Notes under the pieces: model-generated | The model's input: only the letters and a program-made list of their open reading frames with translations | What the model was told of the DNA's origin: nothing | Database searches by the model: none | Shown here: in pieces, positions 48,658 to 60,020 of the stretch | Layout of the letters: each line of letters starts with the position of its first letter | How positions within the stretch are numbered: position 1 is the stretch's first letter | Assembly: GCA_963693315.1 (NCBI GenBank) | Contig: OY856187.1 | Location: forward strand, 382,095,460 to 382,159,459 | Direction: 5' to 3' | DNA length: 64,000 nt | Source of the DNA: Diogma glabrata | Lineage: Eukaryota > Arthropoda > Insecta > Diptera > Cylindrotomidae | Translations under genes and position numbers: made by a program

Positions 48658-49380
48658 TGTTCAAACTTGAACATATTTAAATAATTTTCTAAAAAGAGAA
48701 TTTTATTAATTCAAATATTAAAAAATTTATATTATATAGATTATACTTACCTGATGTTTATAATTAATTTGTTTGTTTGTTTGTCATCTGTCACATTATG
48801 GCAATTAACAATAGCAAAATTAACTTTTTTGAATAAATTAATGAATGCAGTCAATTTAAATTATTGAGATTACAAAATGAATGCATTCATTGATTTCTTC
48901 GCTTGAAGATATTCGCCTGTCCCTCTGGTGTTGAAAATTAAAGGTTTCGGTAGAAAGCAAATTAAATCCTGAACTTAGAAATGCAAGTCACTTCCTCTTT
49001 TGCGATTTCGAAAAGAACAACAAAAACTTTATTTGCGAGCGATTATTTTTGGGATATTAAAAACCAAGGAACAGATGAATATTATTCTTTTGGTGTAATT
49101 TAAATTCATTGGAATTATTTATTAAAAGATTAATTTAAAGGAAAAGAAAAACATTGAAGTTTATAAACTATTATTAATTTTTAAACATTTTATTGAAATA
49201 AATTTATTATTTTGCGATTTATTTAAAATTTATTGTTTAAAATTTTAAAAACAGACATTTAATTGAAAAACAAAAACATTTTTTATTTTTTTATAAACAA
49301 TTTGTTATTATAAATATTTTTTTTTGAACATTAGTTCTTTTATTTTTTATAAAATATTTTTTACAAGAGACAATTTTACA
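48658..49380 (+). repeat. BEL/Pao 5' LTR, 723 bp
   Basis: Begins TGTTCAAACTTGAACAT and ends AGACAATTTTACA, i.e. TG...CA. The first 320 bp match 54978-55298 and the last 365 bp match 60197-60561, with a few percent differences. A polyadenylation-like AATAAA lies near 49198. The start TTCAAACTTGAA is a short palindrome. Confidence 0.95.
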
Positions 49381-49398
49381 TGGTCCTTTGAGCCGGAT
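49381..49398 (+). promoter_or_regulatory. BEL/Pao primer binding site
   Basis: TGGTCCTTTGAGCCGGAT directly follows the LTR and starts with TGG, the complement of tRNA CCA. I cannot say with certainty which tRNA it matches. Confidence 0.7.
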
Positions 49399-49532
49399 TT
49401 ACCGCGCAATTATAGTGAAAAACCTAGTGAATTATAGTGAAGTGAAATAGTTTTTTAAATATTATAAAAAATATATATAATTTAAAATAATATCAAATAT
49501 AAGTGAATAATTGGTGTAAACAATTTTTCAAA

Positions 49533-50822
49533 ATGGCAGACACACGTGCACTCACGCGAGTTCTAAACAGGCTAAAACAAATTGAAAGCTATGCCGCAAA
49601 AAATCTCTCTAATTAACCAATAGCGAACATAAAAGCAAACATCTTGCTATTAAAAGACGAATCAGATGGCTATAAAACCAATGTGCGTCTATATGTGATA
49701 CACCGGAAATTACTGCCTTACAGGAACAAATTGATGCCAAGTTGTTTGCCATAAAGGGAAAACTCGTTAAGGCAGAATTGAATTTATACCAAGCCCCACC
49801 TCCAGCAGATCTAGACTCAAGTCTAAGTGAACTAATGGCTAGTCAGCGATCCTTTTTACAAGAGGTAAGCATTATCAATAATAGAACCGAAGGTGATATT
49901 CGATCACCTCGTGTGAATATACCCTTTTTCACCGGCATTTATTCGGAATTTACATCGTTTCGAGATTTATTTGAAGCATCTATGCACAACAACGCAAAAA
50001 TGTCAAGGGTGCACAAACTACAATACCTCAAAGGTTTGCTAAAGGGAGAAGCTTATGCACTGGTACGTCACATAGCCATCACAGAAACTAATTACGAAGA
50101 AACCTGGAAAATGGTAATCAATCGTTACGACAAAAAGAAGCATATCGTAACCACACTTCTTAAACAATTTATGGAGCAACCATCCATCACTCATGTTTTA
50201 GCCAAGTCACTTCATTAGATGCACGAAGTTTCAGACGAAGCACTGCGAGGAATTAAGGTTTTAGGTGAAGGATGTCAATCACGTGATCCTTGGTTAATTT
50301 ATATCCTGGTAAATAAGCTGGAACAAAGCAAAAGACAGGCTTGGGCTCAATACAGCTATAAAATGGACACACCTACCATGGAAAACTTTTTTGACTTTCT
50401 CAATCAGCAAAGCGATACTTTGGAAAGTTGTGAGCCTGTGAAACGAACTTCTCATCGGCAGCCTCAAAATACGAACACAGAGGTAATGTATATAGAAGAA
50501 AAGGTGGTGAGCTGTCTAAAGTGCAGTCGCGAACATTACCTGCGAAATTGTGATGAATTCTTGGAACTACCAGTACATGAAAGAAGAGGGCATGCAGCCA
50601 CATATGCCTTTTTAAAAACCACCAGTCACAGAATTGTCGGTCTTCATACAGATGTAAAATATTTACAGCCAGACACCACACCACCTTACACAAAGAACCA
50701 GCGAATACAGAAAACATCGTTTTACACGCGGAAGTCACACCAGGAAGTTCTCAAGAACAGGAGCCTTACGATGAAATCAAAAGTATTTGTCTCACCAGCT
50801 CCACTAAAAATATTCAGCAATT
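49533..50822 (+). pseudogene. BEL/Pao gag
   Basis: The ATG at 49533 opens MADTRALTRVLNRLKQIESY, with a TAA after 27 codons and a frame shift near 49700. From 49742 the frame holds the BEL gag core: NIPFFTGIYSEFTSFRDLFE, LQYLKGLLKGEAYALV, then an in-frame TAG at 50216. The same frame continues to KMDTPTMENFFDFL and a zinc knuckle CLKCSREHYLRNC (C-x2-C-x3-H-x4-C) near 50517. This is the DUF1759-type gag usual for BEL/Pao. It would form the particle and bind the RNA. A further frame shift near 50800 leads into the protease. Confidence 0.92.
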
Positions 50823-50978
50823 TTAACTACAGCCGTGATTAAGGTTTTAGATGCAGCTAACAAATACCAGAGATGTCGAGTTCTGTTAGACTCAGGAGCA
50901 CAGGCCTCGTTCATTTCAGAATCATGCACTCATTGGCTGGGACTACCACGAACACATGCTAGAATATTAATAAATTGA
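50823..50978 (+). pseudogene. BEL/Pao aspartic protease fragment
   Basis: In the frame after the gag shift, RCRVLLDSGAQASFISESCT near 50875 carries the DSGA active-site motif of retroviral-type proteases, followed by HWLGLPRTHARILIN and a TGA near 50977. The remainder of the domain continues in the next frame from about 50975 (KGKLSLKTVSLYSS). In BEL/Pao this enzyme cleaves the gag-pol protein. Confidence 0.88.
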
Positions 50979-52217
50979 GTTACTTCTGGTCCTACACAAA
51001 AGGGAAATTATCTTTAAAAACCGTGTCACTTTATTCCAGCGATCTAAAACTCAACTTAGATGTTTTAATACTAACCAAACTTACTGATCAATTACCATCT
51101 GTCGAGCTTACTGCTGAGGAAGTTACAAAATTTCAGGATTTAGAACTAGCCGGTCTACATTTTTACAAACCCCAAAGGGTTGACATTATAATTGGAGCAG
51201 ACAATTTTTTTGAAATACTAAGAGAAGGTTATATAAGAAATCCCAACAGTCGATTAATAGCTCAAAATTCCATATTTGGATCGATCATTTCAGGCGAAGC
51301 GAGTTCTAGAAAATCCAAGGAAGATTCAATCAGCTTAAGTTACCACATCAATCTAGATGAAACACTTAGACGGTTTTGGGAAATGGAAGAAGTACTTACC
51401 TTTAAATCATTATCCAAGGAAGAAATGGAATGTGAAGAACATTTTAAAACCCATACTGTTCTGCACAAAGGTAAATATAAAGTAAAACTTCCTTTCAGAA
51501 ATTCAGCTGCTATTTTAGGAACATCTGTACACATAGCAAAAAGAAGATTCTTATCGTTAGAAAAGAAATTAAGTCGTAATTCTGATTTAAAATGCGAGTA
51601 CGTTAAAGTGATGCGCGAGTACGTCACTTTAAATCATATGCAATGGATTTCAGACATTGAGCAACACATACCAGAAAATAGAGGTTACTACTTATCTCAT
51701 CACGCAGTATTTAAAGGAGACAGCACCACCACCAAACTTCGCGTCGTTTTCGATGGATCCAGCAAAACTATGATCCAATGGCAATTCCATCAACGACATA
51801 CTAATGGTCGGTCCAACTTTACAGCCTTCTTTATGGACTACCCTAATAAGATTTTGATGCAATAAAATCGCGATAGCAGCAGATATCGAAAAAATGTGCC
51901 GTCAAGTACTTATAGAAGAAAAGGATCAGGATTATCAACGAACACTATGGCGGGAAAACGAAGACGATACACTACAACATTATAAACTAACAACGGTCAC
52001 ATTTGGTATGGCCAGCTCAGCATATTTAGCAACTTGCTCATTACAACAGACAGCTTTCGATTGCGCTAAGAAACATCCAATAATATCCAAGGAAATTTTG
52101 GAAAAATTTTATATCGATGATTATCTGTCTGGAGCTCGAACGATAGAACAAGCGATAACTCTAAAAAACAACATTAGCGAAATACTTCAAGAACGTGGAT
52201 TCGTATTAAGAAAATGA
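50975..52217 (+). pseudogene. BEL/Pao protease end and reverse transcriptase
   Basis: The open frame 50975-51865 contains VDIIIGADNFFEILREG (end of the protease domain) and HINLDETLRRFWEMEE, then the A17-type linker to reverse transcriptase, ENRGYYLSHHAVFKGDS and TTKLRVVFDGSSKT (finger region). A frame shift near 51760-51870 breaks the first palm motif. The second frame, 51894-52217, holds MCRQVLIEEKDQDYQRTLWR, TFGMASSAYLATCSL and the catalytic YIDDYLSGA near 52110, with both aspartates kept. It ends at a TGA just after GFVLRK. Proteins of this type copy the element RNA into DNA. Confidence 0.92.
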
Positions 52218-52659
52218 AAATCAAATGCCAAGGAATTGCTGGACTCTCCCACCACCAACTATAACGATCAAGAGCATCCATTAGCAAACGATAAGGATGA
52301 TCATAATTCGAAGATACTAGGTCTTCAATGGAACTCTTCAGCTGATCATCTCTTTTTCAAGGTATGTTTGCCAAATGAATAATACCCAACTAAACGAACA
52401 TTATTATCCAATGCCTCTAAGGTGTTTGACCCACTAAGTGGGCCAAGCTAAAAACAGCACTCACACAGTTAGAACAAATAAACATCAGACGCTTCGCAAG
52501 CACAGACAATCTGCAGTTACACGGATTTTGTGATGCCAGCGAGAGAGCATATGCTGCAGTTGTTTATGGTCGTTACGTAGATGAACAAGGAGAAATTGAA
52601 ATTGAGCTTCTGGCTTCCAAGACCAAGGTAGCACCAATCAGACAAATGTCGCTAATAGA
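52218..52659 (+). pseudogene. BEL/Pao RNase H region, broken
   Basis: The frame changes several times here. Recognisable pieces are ILGLQWNSSADHLFFK near 52315, an FDP-like stretch near 52425, and LHGFCDASERAYAAVVYGRY near 52521, with the first RNase H aspartate in FCDAS, then IELLASKTKVAPI near 52605. The sequence LSIPRLEL that normally follows is altered. A deletion joins this directly to the next frame. Confidence 0.85.
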
Positions 52660-53742
52660 GTGTCGGAAATACAACAGCTAGTACCAATGAATCACTGGAG
52701 GCATGTTAAATCAGGAGATAACCCGGCAGATTACGCGTCCAGAGTTGTGATGCCATCCAAACTTATTTCTCTCCAACAATGGTGGCATGGACCGTCATGG
52801 TTAGCCGAATTACCCACGTCATGGCCCGTCACAAAACAAAAGGTGTTTTATAATGACACTGTTTGCGAAACTAAAAACGAACTACCTCTATCGTTCTTGC
52901 ATTTAAATGTTAATAACAATATGGAAGAAGAAATATACGGCATAATTTTGAATAGAACATCTTCATTCAACAAAGCGATAAAAATAGTGTGTTTTGTCCC
53001 TCGTTTCATTCAAGCAGCAAGAAAAAAAGGGAAAGGATATAAAATGTTATCCATATCAGCTCTGGAAGGAGAAGAAGCGACAGAAAAAATAATAAAATGG
53101 GTAGAGAAAGGAGCATATCACAGCGAAATGGAAATCATTTTAAAAAATTGCGCATTAAATAAAAAAAGCAAGCTAGTAAGTCTTACTCCCTTCGTAGACC
53201 AGAAGGGAGTATTACGAGTAGGAGGCAGATTAAAAAATTCTCACTACTCTTATAATTTAAAGCACCCAATCATTCTACCAAAATCCCATATCCTTAGTAG
53301 AATGATCATTTCCTATTATCACCAAAAATACCTGCATTCTGGCCCATCCCATACATCCCACCTAATTCGTCAACATTATTGGATCATACAAGGAAAATCA
53401 CCTGCAAAGAAAGAAGTTTCTAAATGTTTTAAATGTTTTAAAAGCAGACCTACCTCTTCAAATCAACTCATGGGCGATTTACCATCCGTTCGTGTTACAC
53501 CAGTACCGCCATTTGCCAATTGTGGCATTAATTACGCTGGACCCATCCTACAGGCCAGCAAACGTGGTAGAGGAGCGCAGTTAGCTAAGTGTTACATAGC
53601 TGTTTTGTCTGTATGGTTACAAAAGCGATCCACATTGAAATCGTAACAGATCTCACTACAAAAGCGTTCCTAGCAGCATTAAAGCGATTCACTGCAAGAA
53701 GAAATTTACCTAAAAATATATATACTGATAATGGCTCTAACT
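52660..53742 (+). pseudogene. BEL/Pao integrase, first part
   Basis: The open frame 52660-53646 starts with HWRHVKSGDNPADYASRVV and WWHGPSWLAELP, the usual end of RNase H and linker. The integrase zinc-binding domain follows: KYLHSGPSHTSHLIRQHYWI with two histidines, then KCFKCFK with two cysteines. The core starts at CGINYAGPI near 53523. BEL/Pao elements normally have Asp in the DYAGP motif, so this copy appears to lack the first catalytic aspartate (Asn). A frame shift near 53600 leads to VTKAIHIEIVTDLTT and IYTDNGSN, with the second catalytic aspartate, where the LINE insertion begins. Confidence 0.9.
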
Positions 53743-54258
53743 CTAACTTTCGCAGTCGTGCAAACTCACACTTTACAAAGCATTAATTCGACCTGTGCTT
53801 ACCTTTGGAAGCGAAAGCTGGACACTGACTTCCTCCGATTGTAGAATTTTATCAACATTCGAGAGGAAAGTCATACGAACAATTTATGGTCCATGTAAAG
53901 TTGCTGAAAATCAGTATAGAATCCGAATGAATCATGAAATCAGACAGCTTCTTGGAGGCTGCGATGTAATCGGATTCATTAAATCTAACCGGATTAGATG
54001 GTTTGGTCATGTAGAAAGGGCACCATTAGATAGAATGATTAAAAAAGCGTCCCAACAACAACCAGCTGGTGTTCGTCGAAGAGGAAGACCTAGACAACGC
54101 TGGCGTGATGACATCATCCAAGACCTTCGTGATATAGGATGTCGAAACTGGGGTCAACTGGTCATGGAACGAGACGATTGGAAGCTGATTGCACAGACGG
54201 CAAAATCCCTCCATGGGATGTAAACGCCAGAGAGAGAAAAAAAAAAATGGCTCTAACT
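53730..54258 (+). mobile_element. 5'-truncated LINE inside BEL integrase, 13-bp duplication
   Basis: The insert 53743-54245 is flanked by the perfect duplication AATGGCTCTAACT (53730-53742 and 54246-54258). It ends in GAGAGAGAAAAAAAAAA, an A-rich tail. Only the 3' end of the LINE is present, as usual after incomplete target-primed reverse transcription. The BEL sequence reads on across the site (DNGSN to NFIGANRHL). Confidence 0.95.
53765..54223 (+). pseudogene. LINE ORF2 C-terminal region, open fragment
   Basis: The frame is open from within the insertion: LYKALIRPVLTFGSESWTLT, STFERKVIRTIYGP, NRIRWFGHVERAPLDRMIKK, GVRRRGRPRQRWRDDI and WGQLVMERDDWKLI, with a stop at 54221. This is the conserved region downstream of the reverse transcriptase in LINEs of the endonuclease-reverse transcriptase type. 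It has no stop or shift over about 150 codons, so the insertion is young compared with the BEL gene around it. The catalytic domains are absent because of 5' truncation, so the fragment cannot work alone. Confidence 0.9.
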
Positions 54259-54947
54259 TCATCGGTGCTAACCGACATTTGAAAGAGGCATTTAAATTTT
54301 TAACAAAATATGCTAACAATTCTGCAATTTCAGAGTATTGTGCCCAAAACCAGATCCACTGGCATTTTATACTACCATCAGCGCCTCATTTTGGTATACT
54401 ATGGGAGTCTGCCGTAAAGTCAGTAAAAGGGCATCTTAATCGTATCGTGGCCGATGCTCATTTAACATTTGAAGAGATGTCCCCGTTGTTGTGCCAAATT
54501 GAGGGAATATTGAATTCTCGTCCTCTATTTCCCATCTCAGAAAATGATACATCCATCGAAGCGCTTACTCCAGCTCACTTTTTGATTGGTTCGTCACCTA
54601 TTTCCGTCCCTGAATTTGATTGGAGCAATACAGCAGCATCTAGATTATCAAGATGGCAACACATTCAAAATAGAATTCAGAGTTTTTGGAAAGGTTTCCA
54701 AACCGATTATCTTAATCACCTACAACAGAAAACTAAATGGAAAACAACTAATGAAAATATTAAGATTGGCGATTTAGTTCTAACTAAGAAATCAGATTTA
54801 CCTCCATGCAAATGGGCGATGGGCAGAATCATCGAAGCTTACCCAGATGATGATGGACATATTCGTGTGATTAGTGTAAAGACAGCATCCAACATTCTCA
54901 AAAGATCAATTATCAAACTTTGTAGATTGCCATTAGATAGTTGACCG
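54259..54947 (+). pseudogene. BEL/Pao integrase, second part
   Basis: Continues the integrase core after the LINE: NFIGANRHLKEAFKFL, ALPSAP-like HFILPSAPHFGILWESAVKS near 54360-54420 with the catalytic glutamate, ILNSRPLFPISEN and ALTPAHFLIGSS. The C-terminal DUF5641-type region follows, RWQHIQNRIQSFWKGFQ and GDLVLTKKSDLPPCKWAMGR, then RSIIKLCRLPL and a stop at 54942. The frame is intact from the LINE junction to the end. The 3' LTR begins 34 bp downstream, after GGGCCGGACTA, the usual junction sequence in this group. Confidence 0.93.
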
Positions 54948-54977
54948 ATCGATCACGATCGTCAACGGGCCGGACTA

Positions 54978-55298
54978 TGTTCAAACTTGAACATATTTAA
55001 ATAATTTTCTAAACAGTGAATTTTATTAATACAAATATTAAAAAATTTATATTATATAGATTATACTTACCTGATGTTTATAATTAATTTGTTTGTTTGT
55101 TGTCATCTGTCACATTATGCGATTCACAATTGCAAAATTAACTTTTTTGAATAAATTAATGAATGCAGTCAATTTAAATTATTGAGATTACAAAATGAAT
55201 GCGTTCATTGATTTCTTCGCTTGAAGATATTCGCCTGTCCCTCTGGTATTGAGAATTAAAAGTTTCGGTAGAAAGAAAATTAAATCCTTAACTTAGAC
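54978..55298 (+). repeat. BEL/Pao 3' LTR, left piece
   Basis: Matches 48658-48978 of the 5' LTR with a few substitutions and a 4-base length change in the TTTG repeat. Similarity stops at CTTAACTTAGACATTTCAAG. The LTR resumes at 60197. Confidence 0.92.
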
Positions 55299-56505
55299 AT
55301 TTCAAGAAGAAAAAAGTCCAAGCGGCACGTATATCCGCTAGAAATAGGTAGATTTCGGGATCAGACAGCTTTGTGTACAAATAAAATTGGATGTGTCAGA
55401 TTAGTTTAAATAAAAAATTTAAGTAGAATAGTCCAAGTCCAGAATAACCCAAAAAATTTATCAAACCAAACTAAATACATTAACGGAAACTACTTTATCA
55501 ATGCGATTTTAGAACAGTTTTATTCAATTTAGTTAAAACTACTTTTAATAACATATTAAATCCACCAAAAAGCAAATAAACGTTCTCACAACGTCACACC
55601 TACAACACCACCACACATAATTTATAATCTAAAATTGTCAAACAACTTTTACACCTTAAATAATTCAAATATCTACAATTTAGGAAGACTTTTGTGAATG
55701 TGTAATCAATATGCATATAAGAAAATATTCCTTAATTTAAAACAATAATGACTCAGCTTTGTTTTAATTTTTTTTTAAATTTTTGCGAAAAAAACTAAAA
55801 ACTGAAAAAAAAACAAAAGAAATTTTTTAATATTTTTTCTATGGGATATTTTTATATTTTTATAGAAGTTGTTGTTGTAATTGAATGGCATGCATTAGGT
55901 TTAATGCTAATTACATTGAGACCTCTTGAGTTAGAAAGCTGAAAATTTCTGAGGTTATAGTTGAAAAGTTTATCTAAAAGTGAGTATGAGTTTAAATAAT
56001 ATTAACTCTAAAATGAGAAAGGCATAACCGTTTGCGTTTGTTTTCGTTCTAACAAGCCTGGTGTCTCAACCTCTAGACTTAAACTATTTTTTTTTTAAAT
56101 TTTGAAAAGATTTATGTTCTAGTTAACGTATGCGCACATATTCAAAAGTGAGACTGTCCATTTTCAGTCGAATCAAGGACAACAAAGTTTATTAAATTTT
56201 TAAAACAGCTGATTTTTCAAGAACCTGGAACGCCAAGGTTGTCATTTGGAAATGAATGATAGAAATATGTTCAAATATTCAATATTGATAAATTTTATTA
56301 AAATATTACGATTCAAACGGAAGTTATAACGCCCTAGATTTTTCAACTTTTTTGGCTCTAGCCACTTAACCTGTACCCGGATATGGCCAGTTCGTGAACT
56401 TGTCCAAAAGATTTTTTTCCGCAACGTATACAGAAAAAATTTTTGTTGTAGGTCAAGAAATGCGATCGTGAGAGTTGCCGGTAAATTCCGTTATAGCTCA
56501 TATCG

Positions 56506-56506
<1 letters not shown>
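55299..56506. other. AT-rich DNA inserted in the 3' LTR, unrecognised
   Basis: It separates the LTR break from the (TA)n and Tigger element. AAATAGGTAGATTT occurs near its left end (55338) and again, in the same orientation, near the right end of the insert (60168), so the whole 4.9 kb may be one older element with direct rather than inverted ends. No gene is recognised. Confidence 0.4.

Positions 56507-56562
<56 letters not shown>
56507..56562. repeat. (TA)n array left of Tigger element
   Basis: 56 bp of pure TA repeat ending exactly at the element's left end. Confidence 0.97.
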
Positions 56563-56566
<4 letters not shown>

Positions 56567-57086
56567 TAACTCTTTTTTTAAACGGTAGATGCGTTTCTAG
56601 GAAATACGTTTAAAAAAAATCGTTTAAAAAAATACATGAGACGTATGATAAATTTGGGGATACGTTCCACGAAATTAAAAAACCGTGTAAGTTGAAAAAT
56701 CTCTCACAAAAATCCGTGCAAAAAAAATAAAAATAAAATCCATATTACATATACATAAAACAAAAACAATTCATTTTTATTACAAAAAAAATAAAATTAG
56801 TGTACATACAGTTAAAATTCAATTCATACACAACAAAAAAATTTAAATTAGAAATAAAAATTAATTTCCCAACTATTCATCGCTACTTAAAGCCAAGCGT
56901 GCACGTTTATTGCGAGCTGGATTAAAAATGCTATCCATCAGTAGATGTGTCAGATATGTCTAGCACAACTGTCGACCTTGATTCAAATGAAGAACTTCGT
57001 TCGTTATTAACGGGTTCTGTTTTTGCTAAAAAGTCTGTTATCAGCGGTTGTTTTTTTGGTTTCTCAAGTTGCTGATATAATTCTTG

Positions 57087-58085
57087 TTACCCAGCAACAC
57101 AGAATTTAAGATTACGTTGAAATTTTAATGCACGCTCCATGTCAGGATCATGAGTAAGCAAATGTTGTTCCATATTTGTTACAAATTTCAAGCCTTCGCG
57201 AATTAAATCAGTTGTTAACGGCTGAACTTCACCTTCGAGTTGGTTATTATCGACTTCTTTATTATCATACACTGTCATAAATTCGATCAAGTCGTTCTCA
57301 TCTAAAGGGTTTTCTTGCATCAATTCTTCTATGTCTGCCGTTTGCATGTTGTTAAATCCTTCGCCACCAATTGCATTTGATAGAGTTATAATTTCGAAAC
57401 ACACAGCTGATTTTTGTACTACGACACTTTCACTTTGGACGCATGTTGGCAAAATTTTTTCCAACAAGCATTTAACGTCGATTGGCACAATTGTTGGATA
57501 GCAAAAGAAGCATGTGTAATACAATCCATGATGGTAAACTTTTTCCATGGTTCCATAACAGTTAAATTTCTTTCTTCCACTGAGTCTAAAATATATTTAA
57601 GCGTTTTCTTTATGTAGTACATTTTAAATGCTGCTATTATTCCCTGATCGAGTGGCTAAATCAGCGAGGTGGCATTAGGCGGCAAAAACAGTATTTGAAT
57701 ATTTGGATGATCCAGAATTGGATGGCAGGGAGCAACGAGCAAAAGTATTTTGAGTTTCAAACTCTTTTGTTCCATATTATTCTGGACCTCTGGAACAAAA
57801 CAGTTGTTGAACCAATTTGTAAACAGATTAGCCGTCATCCATGCCTTTTTATTTGCCATATAATGAACTGGCAGTTGTTTAATGTTCTTACCTTTTAAAG
57901 CTCGTGGCATAAGAGATTTGTTAATTAACAGAGGCTTTAACATTTTATCACCAGAAGTATTACTACAAAACAAGAACGTCACCCGATCTTTGGCTGCTTT
58001 AAGACCACCAACTACATTCGTGGAACGCTTTGATTTGAACTCAACTGTTTTGGAATCTCCTGAAGAAAGCACGTTTTCAGCAGTT
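57087..58085 (-). pseudogene. pogo/Tigger DDE transposase, C-terminal two thirds
   Basis: From 58072 downward: DSKTVEFKSKRSTNVVGG, AAKDRVTFLFCSNTSGDKML, then ANKKAWMTANLFTNWFNN, the core of the DDE_1/CENP-B-like domain. The second catalytic block reads KILLLVAPCHP where family members have LLLDNAPGHP, so the aspartate is missing. LPPNATSLI then meets an in-frame TAG before PLDQGIIAAFKMYY near 57655-57615, which should hold the third acidic residue. The tail to 57087 includes ETIMEPWKKF-like (VMEPWKKFTIMDCI) and EELMQENPLDENDLIEF. The start is missing. The gene is inactive. Confidence 0.9.
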
Positions 58086-59650
58086 AATATGACAGAACTT
58101 CATTTCAAACCCAAAATTATTGAAGCACTATTAAAAAAGTTAATCAACAAAGCCTCCTGTCTGGGGAACATTTCCCCTATTATTCTAAAAAAGATTCCAA
58201 AAATCTTGCATGCGCTCTTACCAAAATTTTCTTTAGATCCTATAAATTAGGTATTTTTCCTTCGTGCTGGAAGTTGCTGGCATGCCCAAAAAAGAGATAA
58301 AATGTAATATTTCAAATTATAGATTAAAAGCCTTACTCTCAGTCCTGTCGAAAATATTTGAGGATTATATTAATACACATATCAAAATTTGTAAAAGGCA
58401 ACTATTTTATATTGCCAACACAAAATTAAAAACCGATCTATTGAACTATGTAGCCCATCTTTGGAACAGCATACCTGAAAATGATGGTGAAACGTAGTTA
58501 TCGCATTACACATCTCATAAGCATTTCATTGAATCATGCATGCCAATCATATCAATAAGCTCGTTGCGTACGAATATCACACTGCAGTCGTGAATTCTTA
58601 TTCAAAATTTTCACTGACCGATACCAAATTTCTTTCAGTATCTACGGATGGCTTTTCTTCTTCGATTTTTCTCTCTATTTTTAATTAATATCAACGAACT
58701 TTTGAAAATCACAAGTAACCCTATAAATAGATTTGCAGATGATAGTACACTACACAAGCCATTCTTTTGGTATGATCATTAAAATTGGCCAAACTTTTGT
58801 CTTGTTGATTAACGATTTTTCTAGGTCCTTGTTTACATTTATGGCAGCATCTTTCCATGCGGGATTTATTTGTTTGTGCATTTTATCATTTGATAATCTT
58901 CAAAGGATAAAATGCAAGAACGAATAAACCCCGCACGATTTCTCCGCTGCCATAAATGTAAACAAGGAGCTAGAAAAATCACAGATCAACACAGTCATTG
59001 ATTGTCCTAGATCGAACACCAAATTTCACAACGATATTTCAATTAGTATAATGTGTGATTAAAAAATTAACAAATGCGAAACATTCGTTTATTGGGTGTC
59101 TCAATTTCTAACGACTTACTCTGGAAAGATCATGAAATTGTGATGGCACAGATAGAGTGTACCAAGAAAACTCGGCCTTTTTAATAGAGTTCAAAAATAT
59201 TTCACACCGTATCAATTACTCTATGGCAGAGTTTGCGTGTCAGGACAAGTTTCGTCTCGTGCAACCTGTTCATTAATATCTAATCTATCTATCTACTCAA
59301 TATTTATAATTCCTATATTCGCCCCTGTATCATTGTTGTCAAGTTTATTGTTGAAAAAAAAATGAATTAGGGCGTTGCGTCTCGTCCCATCTTGGCCTTT
59401 TTGGACCCTGTTCAAAACAATATATACGAATTGTGGGAGATTAAAATTTAACATCAAATTTTGATTCCCTACAACGCCATCGCACTTTTTGAACTCGTTT
59501 TTTTTTAATAAATGTCGTCACCAGTGCTTGGATGAAATCGAATCCATCAGGCCTCAATTACATTCTTTTCCCCTATGCAAACAACCAGGTTGTTGAGATC
59601 AGTCACTGTTAGAGTCAACACCTCAGAACGCATTTTGTTGTGACCTATAG
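58086..59650 (+). pseudogene. LINE (jockey/CR1-like) reverse transcriptase remnant in Tigger
   Basis: The plus-strand pieces are strongly decayed: LINKASCLGNISPIILKKIP near 58140, where ASGPD is expected; SNYRLKALLSVLSKIFEDYI near 58310 (N-YRPIALLS-LSKIFE motif); the palm motif NRFADDSTLHKPF near 58725; VSISNDLLWKDHEI near 59099; YFTPYQLLYGRV near 59199; and a WNRIHQ-like segment near 59530. Stops and shifts occur throughout. It sits where the Tigger N-terminal region should be, so it probably inserted there. No tail or target duplication was found. Confidence 0.75.
58814..58980. mobile_element. Foldback element inside the LINE remnant
   Basis: Left arm 58814-58887 (GATTTTTCTAGGTCCTTGTT...GCATTTTATC) and right arm 58906-58980 (GATAAAATGC...AACAAGGAGCTAGAAAAATC) are complementary over about 74 bp with some mismatches, around an 18-bp loop. 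It lies just after the FADD motif of the LINE and breaks it. Short, non-coding and probably a MITE. Confidence 0.85.
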
Positions 59651-59839
59651 ACTTAAGAGGTATTTATGTGTCTTTGCGACACATATTGTAGTTCCTATTA
59701 CACAACAGTTTTTATTAAAAAACAGTCACCTACACATTTCTGGCCATAAATCGAGGGTCTTCTGATTACACTGTCAAAAATATTTTAAAAATTTGGGATT
59801 CGTGCAAGAACAAAACATTTGTGCAAAACTTATATTTGG

Positions 59840-60020
59840 TGAACCATGTTATTTCAAAAACGTTTAAAAAGGCTGTTTAAAAAACGAATGGGTCTATTTT
59901 GTGAACCGTGTAATTTCAAAATCGTTTAAAAAAAACCGTTTAAAAAACGAGTTGGATGTATTTTGTGAACCGTGTTATTTCAAATTCGTTTAAAAAAAGA
60001 CCGTTTAAAAAAAGAGTTGG

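Noticed and set aside
50400..50738. Minus-strand 112-codon frame
   Set aside because: Antisense shadow of BEL gag.
57882..58250. Plus-strand 122-codon frame
   Set aside because: Its first half is the antisense of the Tigger transposase. Only the part after about 58086 matches LINE protein.
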